NCBI GenBank assembly: GCA_013042375.1 | Contig: JABDQH010000021.1 | Location: 1 to 32,972, forward strand | Source of the DNA: Woeseiaceae bacterium | GTDB lineage: Bacteria; Pseudomonadota; Gammaproteobacteria; Steroidobacterales; Woeseiaceae | Direction of reading: 5' to 3' | Length of the DNA: 32,972 bases | Shown: positions 26,221-32,972 of the stretch, piece by piece | Numbering within the stretch: position 1 is the stretch's first letter | Layout: each line of letters starts with the position of its first letter | The notes under the pieces: generated by a model | The model's input: only the letters and a program-made list of their open reading frames with translations | The model's database searches: none | What the model was told of the DNA's origin: nothing | Program-made: the position numbers and the translations under genes

Positions 26221-28803
26221 ATGAGAAACGCATTCGGGCTGGTTGCCCTGCTCGCCGGCTTCACGCTCAGCGCCTGCGGCGGCGGCGCAGAAACGGTTGA
26301 GAACCTCGCCGGCACCGGCAGTAACGGCGGCGGCAATTCGAGCACGAAGGCGCCGTACACGGGCCCGGCACCGCTCAACGAGGACGTACAGAGCTTTCGC
26401 CTCGAGTTCTGGGAACAGGCGCGCGGCACCGACCGCTGCGGTTCCTGCCACACGCCCGAAGGCGGGCAGACGCCCTACTTCGTGCGCTGGGATGACGTCA
26501 ATCTCGCCTACGACGAGGCCGTGCTGAAGATCGATCGCGACCAGCCCGCCAACTCCGAATTCGTCGCGAAGGTTCGCACGCCGCCGCCTTTAGGCCATAA
26601 CTGCTGGGTCGAGAATCCGGGCACCTGCGCCACGATCATGACGAGCTGGATCGAGAAATGGACCGGCTTCGAGGGTGGCGGCGGTCGCCAGATCCAGCTC
26701 GAAGCACCAATCGACAAAGACCCGGGTGCGAGCAAGACCTTTCCTGTCGATACGACGCTGTTCGAAGCACACCTGTGGCGTAACGATCGGCTATTGCAAT
26801 ACTGCTCGGGCTGCCACAGCTCCGAGGCCGGGACGCCGCAGCAGCCGTACTTCGCCGACCCGAACGTCAACGTCGCGTACGAGGCCGTGAAGCCCAGGAT
26901 CGATCTCGACACGCCCGGGAACTCGCGCCTCGTCATTCGCGTGCGCGACGAGTTCCATAACTGCTGGAACAACGACTGCGCCGGTTCGGGCGCGGAAATG
27001 CTGAGCTGGGTCACGGCCTTCGCCAGCGGCATCGACCCGACCGAGGTCGATCCCGCGCTGATCACGAGCAAGGCCCTGACACTGGCCGAGGGCTCGCTGG
27101 CCTCCGGCGGCAACCGCTACGAAAACGACCAGGTCGCCCTCTGGGAGTTCAAGTCCGGCACTGGCACGGTCGCATACGACACCAGCGGCATCGACCCGGC
27201 CGTCGATCTCAATTTCTCGGGGGACGTCAGCTGGTTTGGCGGCTGGGGCATCACGATCGGCAACGACGCGGCGCTCGGCCCGGGCAAGGCCCAGGCCGCG
27301 ACGGGCACGAGCCGCAAGCTGTACGACATCCTCAGCGAATCGGGCGAATTCTCGATCGAGGCCTGGGTGATCCCGGCCAACGTCACCCAGACCATGTCGC
27401 GCATCGTTAGCTATTCGATGGGCCAGGGTTCGCGCAACTTCACGCTGCAGCAGACCATGTACAACTACGACTTCCTGCTGCGCACCAATGCCGTGGACGT
27501 CAACGGCGATCCGGCGACAACGCTGAATGGCGATCCGCAGCTATCGACGCCCGACGCGCTCGAAGCTCTGCAGGCAACGCTGCAGCACGTCGTCGCGACC
27601 TACGACCCCGTCAACGGGCGGCGTATCTATGTCAACGGCTCGCTGGTCACCGACACCGACCCGGTGCCGGGCGGCACATTCAGTTCATGGCAGAACAACA
27701 TGGCGTTCATCCTCGGCAACGAGGCGTCGAGCGACAGCGTATGGGAAGGCACGTTCCGGCAGGTCGCCATACATCGCCGTGCACTGACGCAGGAACAGGT
27801 CACGCAGAACCTCGACGCGGGCGTCGGCGAACGCTTCTTCCTGCTGTTCAACATCTCCGAACGCATTGGCTTGCCGGCCGGCTCGCGAAGCGCCTATATC
27901 CTGTTCGAGGCCGCGCAGTTCGACACCTACGCCTACCTGTTCGACAGGCCGCACTTCATCACGCTCGATGGTTCCGAGCCACAGCCGGTCGTACTCGAAG
28001 GGCTGCGCATCGGCATGAACGGTCGCGAAGCGCCGGTCGGACAGAGCTACGCGAATCTCGAGCAGACGCTGGACCTGGCAACGGCGACGCTCGATGAACT
28101 CGGCCAGCCATTATCGATGCTCGGCGCAGTACTGCCGCTGGAGCTGGGCCCGGACACGGACGAGTTCTTCCTGACATTCGACAACCTCGATGGCATCGTC
28201 TTCAACCGTGAGCAGGACCCGATGCTCGAACAGGCCGACTTCATTGCAAGCGCCGAAGAGCGCCGACCGGATATCGGCGTGCGGACCTTCGACGAGATCG
28301 ACGCGACCTACGCAGCGATCACGGGCATCAATCGCGTGACGTTCCAGCGCGGTATCGAGTTCCCGGTGGAGGAGACCTTCCAGGAACTCAGGCAATCGCT
28401 GCCGGCCGTCGAGGACATCGAGGCCTTCGTGTCGTCGCACCAGGTTGCGATCGCACAGCTCGCGATCCAGTACTGCGACGCGGCGGTGGAGACCAACACG
28501 ATGTGGCCGGGCTTCGACTTCGACGCGGCGCCTGGCGTCGCCTTCAGCGCAGCCAATCGCGAGAGCTTCGTCGAGCCGCTCATTGAACGCGCGGTCGGTC
28601 ATTCGTCGACGAGCGCGCCGATCGGTTCACAGCCGGCCTACACGGAAGTGTATGCGGAACTCGCGTCCTTCGTGGCCGACGGCAGCGGGCGCCCGGAGAA
28701 CCTGATCGATCGCCTGCTCAGCGTCGGCGCGAGCGATACGCGGGGCATGGCGAAAGGCGTCTGTGCCGCCGTGCTCGGCAGCGCAACCACACTGGTTCAG
28801 TAG
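26221..28803 (+). CDS. LamG-domain diheme lipoprotein with tandem heme modules
   Basis: The 860-residue product has a lipoprotein signal (lipobox LSAC, C19) and a low-complexity linker. Two tandem modules of about 90-100 residues follow, each with a CxxCH site (CGSCH 73-77, CSGCH 195-199), then PYF, a VN-AY segment, an ID-D-P-NS segment, a VR, and a cysteine pair in HNCW plus a later C, ending in a tryptophan helix. A LamG/concanavalin-like domain lies at about 370-525 (FSIEAWVIPANV, HVVATYDPVNGRRIYVNGSL, RQVAIHRRALTQEQV). The C-terminal 300 residues match no family I recognise. I prefer the ATG at 26221, eight bases after GGGG, over the ATG at 26215. The protein probably sits on a membrane and may bind a polymer or glycan. 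Confidence 0.85.
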   Translation: MRNAFGLVALLAGFTLSACGGGAETVENLAGTGSNGGGNSSTKAPYTGPAPLNEDVQSFRLEFWEQARGTDRCGSCHTPEGGQTPYFVRWDDVNLAYDEAVLKIDRDQPANSEFVAKVRTPPPLGHNCWVENPGTCATIMTSWIEKWTGFEGGGGRQIQLEAPIDKDPGASKTFPVDTTLFEAHLWRNDRLLQYCSGCHSSEAGTPQQPYFADPNVNVAYEAVKPRIDLDTPGNSRLVIRVRDEFHNCWNNDCAGSGAEMLSWVTAFASGIDPTEVDPALITSKALTLAEGSLASGGNRYENDQVALWEFKSGTGTVAYDTSGIDPAVDLNFSGDVSWFGGWGITIGNDAALGPGKAQAATGTSRKLYDILSESGEFSIEAWVIPANVTQTMSRIVSYSMGQGSRNFTLQQTMYNYDFLLRTNAVDVNGDPATTLNGDPQLSTPDALEALQATLQHVVATYDPVNGRRIYVNGSLVTDTDPVPGGTFSSWQNNMAFILGNEASSDSVWEGTFRQVAIHRRALTQEQVTQNLDAGVGERFFLLFNISERIGLPAGSRSAYILFEAAQFDTYAYLFDRPHFITLDGSEPQPVVLEGLRIGMNGREAPVGQSYANLEQTLDLATATLDELGQPLSMLGAVLPLELGPDTDEFFLTFDNLDGIVFNREQDPMLEQADFIASAEERRPDIGVRTFDEIDATYAAITGINRVTFQRGIEFPVEETFQELRQSLPAVEDIEAFVSSHQVAIAQLAIQYCDAAVETNTMWPGFDFDAAPGVAFSAANRESFVEPLIERAVGHSSTSAPIGSQPAYTEVYAELASFVADGSGRPENLIDRLLSVGASDTRGMAKGVCAAVLGSATTLVQ

Positions 28804-28825
28804 GGACAGGACGGAAAAGGAAACG

Positions 28826-30448
28826 ATGAGCATGAAACGAGACAAGAGCAACTGGGACCTGCCCCTGCTGCACCCGGATCACCCGCGCCCGGTCACGCGA
28901 CGCCAACTGCTCTCGCAGGGCTTCCTCACCGGCGCGGCATTTACCGTCGGCGGCCTCGCGCCTCTTCTGAACCCGCGCAATGCCCACGCCGCATTGTCGC
29001 CGGACCTCGACGCCCTGCGTGCCCCGGCCGAGTGCAACATCACCGACGGCGCGGGCAAGGTCCCGTTCATCTGCTTCGACCTCGCGGGCGGCGCAAGCAT
29101 GGCCAATTCCAACGTCCTCGTCGGTCAACAGGGCGGGCAGACCGACTTCCTGAGCGTCCGGGGCTACGAGAAGATGGGCCTGCCGCCGGACATGGTGCCG
29201 GGCCTGACTGACGGGGCGGGCAATGATTTCGCGAACTTCGACCTCGGGCTCGGCTTTCACTTCGACAGCGCGTTCCGACGCGGCATCCTCGACAAGGTGA
29301 GCGCGACGACGGCGGCCAACATCAATGGCGCGGTCATACCGGCGCGCTCCGACAACGATACGGGCAACAACCCACACAACCCGATGATGGGCATCGCGCT
29401 CGCGGGCGCCACCGGCTCGATCCTCGCGCTGGCCGGCTCGGAGAACACCGATTCGGGCGGCAACTCGACGCTCCCAATGACTTTGTACAATCCCGAGCTG
29501 CGCCCGACCAAGGTCGACCGCCCGAGCGACGTCGTCAATCTCGTCGACACGGGCGACCTCGTCGGCATTCTCTCGCGAGAAGACGCGACCAAGGTCATGG
29601 AGTCGATCTACCGCCTGTCCGACGAGAAGATGGTCAACGTCGAGAATCTCGTCAATCGCGACGCCGATATCGACAGGGCCGTGCGCTGCGGTTATTTGAA
29701 AGCCGCGCACATCGCCGACCGTTTCGGCGGCGTACCCATCGACCCGTCCGCGGACCCCGAGATTGTCGCCGCCGACGGCTCGGGCGTCTTTACGACCGCC
29801 GAATTCACGGGCGGCGACCGCAGCGCACGCGAGTTCAATAAGACGGCGTCCGTAATGAAGCTCGTCATGAACGGCTTCGCCGGTGCCGGCACCGTCGAGA
29901 TGGGCGGCTACGACTACCACGGCGGCCGCCGGGCCGAAGGCGAGGTCAAGGACTTCATCGCCGGTCAGTGCATGGGCGCCTGTCTCGAATATGCGGCTCG
30001 GCTCGACACGCCGCTGATGCTGTACGTCTTCAGTGACGGATCGCTGTCCTCCAACGGCGCGATCGACAATTCGGCCGACGGCCGCGGCAAGGGCGAATGG
30101 ACGAGCGACAACTCCTCGACCGCGGCCTCGTTCTTCCTCGTCTATAACCCACCGCGCCTGGGTGGCAGGCCGGTACTCGCGGGCGGCACGCCCGAGGAAC
30201 AGCTGCAGAGGCAGCAGCTCGGGTATATGGATGCGGGCGGCTCGGTCGCGCGCGCGGCGACGCCGATGGCGAACAACGTCAACCTGCTCGTCAACGCGGT
30301 CGTATTGAACTACCTGGCGCTACACGATCAGGTGGGGGACTTCCCGGGGCTTTACCAGTCACTCGGACTCAGTCACGGCCTCGGCGCCGACTTTGCACGC
30401 CAGGTCGCGTTCCAGCCGCTCGTCAGCGGCACAGTCCCGGCAGCCTGA
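28826..30448 (+). CDS. Tat-exported DUF1501-like protein
   Basis: The 540-residue product has a long N-region followed by a twin-arginine motif (VTRRQLLSQGFL, R25-R26) and a hydrophobic stretch ending near AHA, so it is exported folded. The body resembles DUF1501, an alkaline-phosphatase-like fold. FICFDLAGGASMAN corresponds to the early GG-S motif, GGYDYHGG to the GG-D-H motif, and LMLYVFSDGSLSSNG to the late metal-site strand. Several usual metal ligands are altered (for example FD after GGAS is missing), so catalysis is uncertain. The ATG at 28826 follows AAGG by five bases and lies 22 bases after the LamG gene. It is the last gene before a strong terminator. DUF1501 proteins often travel with heme proteins, as here. 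Confidence 0.72.
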   Translation: MSMKRDKSNWDLPLLHPDHPRPVTRRQLLSQGFLTGAAFTVGGLAPLLNPRNAHAALSPDLDALRAPAECNITDGAGKVPFICFDLAGGASMANSNVLVGQQGGQTDFLSVRGYEKMGLPPDMVPGLTDGAGNDFANFDLGLGFHFDSAFRRGILDKVSATTAANINGAVIPARSDNDTGNNPHNPMMGIALAGATGSILALAGSENTDSGGNSTLPMTLYNPELRPTKVDRPSDVVNLVDTGDLVGILSREDATKVMESIYRLSDEKMVNVENLVNRDADIDRAVRCGYLKAAHIADRFGGVPIDPSADPEIVAADGSGVFTTAEFTGGDRSAREFNKTASVMKLVMNGFAGAGTVEMGGYDYHGGRRAEGEVKDFIAGQCMGACLEYAARLDTPLMLYVFSDGSLSSNGAIDNSADGRGKGEWTSDNSSTAASFFLVYNPPRLGGRPVLAGGTPEEQLQRQQLGYMDAGGSVARAATPMANNVNLLVNAVVLNYLALHDQVGDFPGLYQSLGLSHGLGADFARQVAFQPLVSGTVPAA

Positions 30449-30465
30449 CAACGACTGCCAACCCC

Positions 30466-30483
30466 GTATGGCCGCGGCCATAC
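30466..30483. repeat. 18-base perfect palindrome after the DUF1501-like gene
   Basis: GTATGGCC-GC-GGCCATAC reads the same on both strands. It begins 18 bases after the stop codon and two bases before the terminator hairpin. It may be part of a two-hairpin 3' end that protects the mRNA. Confidence 0.6.
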
Positions 30484-30485
30484 AC

Positions 30486-30524
30486 GAGGCCGGCCGCTTC
30501 CCTTTCGGCCGGCCTCATTTATTG
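30486..30524 (+). terminator. Rho-independent terminator
   Basis: GAGGCCGGCCG (30486-30496) and CGGCCGGCCTC (30506-30516) form an 11-pair GC-rich stem with a 9-base loop, followed by ATTTATTG. It ends the sigma-54-driven three-gene transcript and separates it from the methyltransferase gene that begins only 15 bases later. Confidence 0.8.
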
Positions 30525-30530
30525 CATAAT
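30525..30530 (+). promoter_or_regulatory. Possible -10 element for the methyltransferase gene
   Basis: CATAAT matches TATAAT at five of six positions and lies just eight bases before the ATG at 30539. Transcription from it would begin at or within two bases of the start codon, which implies a leaderless mRNA. There is no recognisable -35 hexamer in the preceding terminator. Confidence 0.3.
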
Positions 30531-30538
30531 CGGGTCCC

Positions 30539-31906
30539 ATGTCGATTTCCCCTTCCCTGCTCGCGTGTCCCCGCTGCGACAAGACGCCTCTCGAGGATAC
30601 CGGCGATCGGCTCCGCTGCGGGGCCTGTGACGTCAACTTCCCGTCGGTCAACGGCATCCCGTGGCTGTTCGCCGAACCGCAGGCCGCGCTCGGCGAATGG
30701 CGCGGTCGGCTGCAGTTCGCGCTGCAGACGCTGAACCACGAGATTGCGGGGCTGGAGCACGAATTGAAAAACGAGGACATCCCGGGTCTCGCGCGGCGCC
30801 GCGTCGAGCGCTACAGGAAGTGTGTCGAATCGCATCGTAAGAAGCTGCAGAAGATCCTGCGTCCGATCGACGTGCAGTCGCTGCAGGGCAATTACGAGAG
30901 CTACCTCGCGCTGCGCACGCGCCTGCCGTCCGACCAGGGTCTCAACACCTACTACGCTAATGTCCACCGCGACTGGGCCTGGGGCGACGAGGAAAACGCC
31001 GCGTCGCTCGAGCAGATTCGCGCCGTGCTGCACGAACATGCCGAGCTCGGCAACGTGCTCGTGCTCGGTGCCGGCGCCGGGCGGCTCGCCTACGACATCC
31101 ATACGGCACTGGATTGCACCGCGACCGTCGCCGTCGATTTCAACCCGCTGCTGATGCTCATCGCGCAGGCCGTGACGCGCGGCAAACAGGTGAACCTGTA
31201 CGAATTCCCGATTGCGCCGCGTGCGCTCGAGGACGATGCGGTGCTGCGCAAGCTCGCGGCGCCCCAAGCCGTCGATGAGCATTTTCATCTCGTGCTCGCC
31301 GATGCGCTGCGCCCGCCGTTCGCCGAGGGGGCCTTCGACACGGTCGTGACGCCGTGGCTCATCGACATCGTCAGCGAAGACCTGACCGTCTTCGCCGCGC
31401 GCATAAACCGCCTGCTGAAGAAAAGCGGCCGCTGGGTGAATTTCGGATCGCTGGCGTTCGCGTCCCCGAGCAAGGCGCGTTGCTACAGCCCCGAGGAGGT
31501 GAAGGCGATCGTCGCACAAAGCGGCTTCTCCGACCCCTATGTCTCGCAGGCGACGATTCCTTATATGTGCTCGCCGGCGAGCCGCCATGGGCGGCGCGAA
31601 CGCGTATTCACGTTCGCGGCCTACAAGGAGCGCGACGTCGACAGGCCCGGGCGCCACAGGGCGCTGCCGGACTGGCTCGTGACGGGCAAGGAACCGGTGC
31701 CGCTATCTCCCTCGTTTCGCCAACAGGCGATGACGACGCAGATCTATTCTTTCATCATGTCACTCATCGATGGCAAGCGCTCGATCATGGACATGGCCGT
31801 CGTGCTGGAGAAACAGCGGCTCATGACCAGGGAAGAGGCGATCCCCGCGATACGCACGTTCCTGACGAAGATGTACGACGACTCGCGGCGCCAGGCAGGG
31901 CTCTGA
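30539..31906 (+). CDS. Trm112-like zinc ribbon / N2227-like methyltransferase with PqqD-like tail
   Basis: The 455-residue product has three parts. Residues 1-45 look like a Trm112-type zinc ribbon (C10, C13, C27, C30). The middle has a Rossmann SAM-binding motif (VLVLGAGAGRLAYDI from residue 173) with an acidic residue in VAVDFNPLLML. The later FDTVVTPWLIDIV resembles the N2227/carnosine N-methyltransferase family. The C-terminal residues (about 385-445, with FIMSLIDGKRSIMDMAVVLE) resemble a PqqD-type winged helix that binds peptides. A role in modifying a peptide or protein is plausible but not proven. The ATG has no good Shine-Dalgarno. It is followed at 3 bases by a membrane protein gene. 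Confidence 0.75.
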   Translation: MSISPSLLACPRCDKTPLEDTGDRLRCGACDVNFPSVNGIPWLFAEPQAALGEWRGRLQFALQTLNHEIAGLEHELKNEDIPGLARRRVERYRKCVESHRKKLQKILRPIDVQSLQGNYESYLALRTRLPSDQGLNTYYANVHRDWAWGDEENAASLEQIRAVLHEHAELGNVLVLGAGAGRLAYDIHTALDCTATVAVDFNPLLMLIAQAVTRGKQVNLYEFPIAPRALEDDAVLRKLAAPQAVDEHFHLVLADALRPPFAEGAFDTVVTPWLIDIVSEDLTVFAARINRLLKKSGRWVNFGSLAFASPSKARCYSPEEVKAIVAQSGFSDPYVSQATIPYMCSPASRHGRRERVFTFAAYKERDVDRPGRHRALPDWLVTGKEPVPLSPSFRQQAMTTQIYSFIMSLIDGKRSIMDMAVVLEKQRLMTREEAIPAIRTFLTKMYDDSRRQAGL

Positions 31907-31909
31907 CAG

Positions 31910-32332
31910 GTGCGCGCCTCCCGGAAGACACTGGTCGTTCTCGCCGCCATCACGTGGTTTTTTGGCGGTTTCGTCCTGCTCGCAAAAGGGGTGACGCTCG
32001 CCTCCGGCCTGCGCTCGATGAGCCTTGCCGTGATCGTCCCGGTCATCGGCGTCGCGATCGGTCTCGTAAAGACGAAATATCTCTTCAACCATTTTTGCGA
32101 GCGCAACCTGAGGCGCATCGCAGAACTCGAGGCGCCGCGCATCTGGCAGTTCTTTCGACCCGGTTTCTTCCTGGCCCTCGTCGCAATGATCCTGACCGGT
32201 GCGCTGCTGTCGAGGCTCGCGCTGGCCAGTCACCCGGCGCGTATCTTCGTCGTCGGACTCGACATCGCGCTGGCCGTCGCGCTGCTCGGCAGCGGGCTGG
32301 TCTTCTTCCGGCACCGCGTAGCCGATCGATGA
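31910..32332 (+). CDS. Small four-helix membrane protein, unknown function
   Basis: The 140-residue product has about four hydrophobic segments (near residues 9-29, 34-54, 84-104 and 112-132). A basic and acidic cytoplasmic-type stretch between the second and third reads KTKYLFNHFCERNLRRIAEL. I recognise no family motif. The GTG at 31910 follows the methyltransferase stop by three bases, and its TGA overlaps the hslR ATG, so it lies in a tightly coupled three-gene unit. Confidence 0.8.
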   Translation: MRASRKTLVVLAAITWFFGGFVLLAKGVTLASGLRSMSLAVIVPVIGVAIGLVKTKYLFNHFCERNLRRIAELEAPRIWQFFRPGFFLALVAMILTGALLSRLALASHPARIFVVGLDIALAVALLGSGLVFFRHRVADR

Positions 32333-32715
32333 GCGAATCCCTGCGCATCGACCGCTGGCTGTTCTTCTGCCGCTTTTTCAAGACGCGCAGCAAGGCGACC
32401 GCGGCCGTGACAGGCGGCCACGTGAAGCTCAACGGTGAACGTACGTCGCCGGGCGTGCGCGTCGGCATCGGCGATCGCATCGAACTCGTGCGCGATCGCC
32501 TGCCCTACTCACTCGAGGTCGTCACGATCCCCGCAAGGCGCGGCCCCGCGACCGAGGCGCGCGGCTGCTACCTCGAGGACGACGAGGTCGTTCGCGAGCG
32601 CGAAACGAAACTTTCGGCACTGCGCCAGGACCGCATGCTCATGCCGAAGACCGATGGCCGGCCCGACAAGCACACGCGTCGTAAGCTGAGGGAACGCGGC
32701 AGGCGCAGTGAATGA
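32329..32715 (+). CDS. hslR: RNA-binding S4 domain protein Hsp15
   Basis: The 128-residue product is the size of Hsp15. It has an S4 RNA-binding domain at about 6-54 (LRIDRWLFFCRFFKTRSKAT, GGHVKLNGERTSPG, GDRIEL) followed by a lysine- and arginine-rich C-terminus. Hsp15 binds 50S subunits that carry stalled peptidyl-tRNA and helps recycle them. I use the ATG at 32329, which overlaps the upstream stop in ATGA. The long open frame reaching back to 31354 is the shadow of the methyltransferase gene. Confidence 0.92.
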   Translation: MSESLRIDRWLFFCRFFKTRSKATAAVTGGHVKLNGERTSPGVRVGIGDRIELVRDRLPYSLEVVTIPARRGPATEARGCYLEDDEVVRERETKLSALRQDRMLMPKTDGRPDKHTRRKLRERGRRSE

Positions 32716-32768
32716 AAAGCGTGTGACTCGAACGGGACACAAAGTCTTGCTTATGCTTGGAGCTAACT

Positions 32769-32972
32769 ATGACTGATCGAATCGACGCCTTTTTTGGCGC
32801 ATGGCAACTTGAATCCCGAGAAGAGAGACTCGAAACAATCACCAGCACTGTCGCTCCGAGCATTGTGTATGTTGATCCGCGCACGCCAAAACCCATAACC
32901 AGCATCAGCGCTCTTAGTGAGTATGTTGGAATGTTTACCGCGAAGGCACCCGGCTGGTCCGCGAAGGTCGTG
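32769..32972 (+). CDS. NTF2-like (SnoaL-type) protein, 3' truncated by window end
   Basis: The open frame starts at ATG 32769, with GGAG at 32759-32762 six bases upstream, and runs off the window after 68 codons. MTDRIDAFFGAWQLESREER, a central SIVYVDPRTPKP, and SEYVGMFTAKAPGWS fit the first half of an NTF2-like domain: an N-terminal helix, then a Y-DP strand motif and a helix ending in PG. The codon use and base composition are noticeably more AT-rich than in neighbouring genes, which may point to a different origin. Function cannot be inferred from the fragment. Confidence 0.6.
   Translation, partial: MTDRIDAFFGAWQLESREERLETITSTVAPSIVYVDPRTPKPITSISALSEYVGMFTAKAPGWSAKVV

Noticed and set aside
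28718-29920. 400-codon minus-strand open frame opposite the DUF1501-like gene
   Set aside because: It is a shadow: the plus strand has a Tat signal, a good ribosome-binding site and family motifs.

Overview
The window is GC-rich chromosomal DNA from a proteobacterium, most likely a gammaproteobacterium. This rests on the macromolecular-synthesis order yqeY-dnaG-rpoD with a tRNA(CAU) gene nearby, a PxpABC 5-oxoprolinase operon, Hsp15, and gammaproteobacterial-style palindromic repeats. I cannot place it below class level from sequence alone. I see no phage, integron, CRISPR array or transposase. The window looks like a stable chromosome with one unusual accessory block.

Layout. (1) 32-5030, plus strand: yqeY, dnaG, rpoD and a SIMPL-domain periplasmic protein. 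A 30-bp perfect inverted repeat sits at the 3' end of yqeY. (2) 5053-9495: a membrane GGDEF-EAL protein translationally coupled to a type IV pilin or GspG-like gene, then tRNA(CAU), then a membrane diguanylate cyclase with GGEEF and an I-site. (3) 9679-13667, minus strand: rsgA, pxpA, pxpB, pxpC and trhA, mostly with GTGA stop/start overlaps. (4) 13722-14456: an SDR oxidoreductase, convergent with the next block. (5) 14453-18856, minus strand: LemA, DUF2207, rhomboid protease and a Tat-exported lipoprotein of the TldD family. Every junction in this block is a stop/start overlap. (6) 18965-30448: two divergent clusters coding only for exported proteins, flanking a 517-bp regulatory region. (7) 30539-end: a three-domain methyltransferase-like protein, a small membrane protein, Hsp15 (hslR) and a truncated NTF2-like gene.

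The accessory block (6) is the most interesting part. Leftward runs a HzsA-like diheme PD40 lipoprotein, an SH3 plus beta-barrel protein, a second barrel lipoprotein, a DUF4266 lipoprotein and a DUF3570 outer-membrane protein. Rightward runs a DUF1588/DUF1585-like monoheme cytochrome, a LamG lipoprotein with two tandem heme-binding modules, and a Tat-exported DUF1501-like protein. The eight products carry five CxxCH heme motifs. The rightward cluster has a canonical sigma-54 promoter (TGGCAC-N5-TTGCTT). Upstream lie three related 18-bp TGT-N12-ACA dyads that look like enhancer-binding-protein sites, and a strong terminator closes the cluster. My inference is a regulated, surface-exposed redox or catabolic complex that resembles the cytochrome plus DUF1501 modules of planctomycetes. 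No substrate can be read from the sequence.
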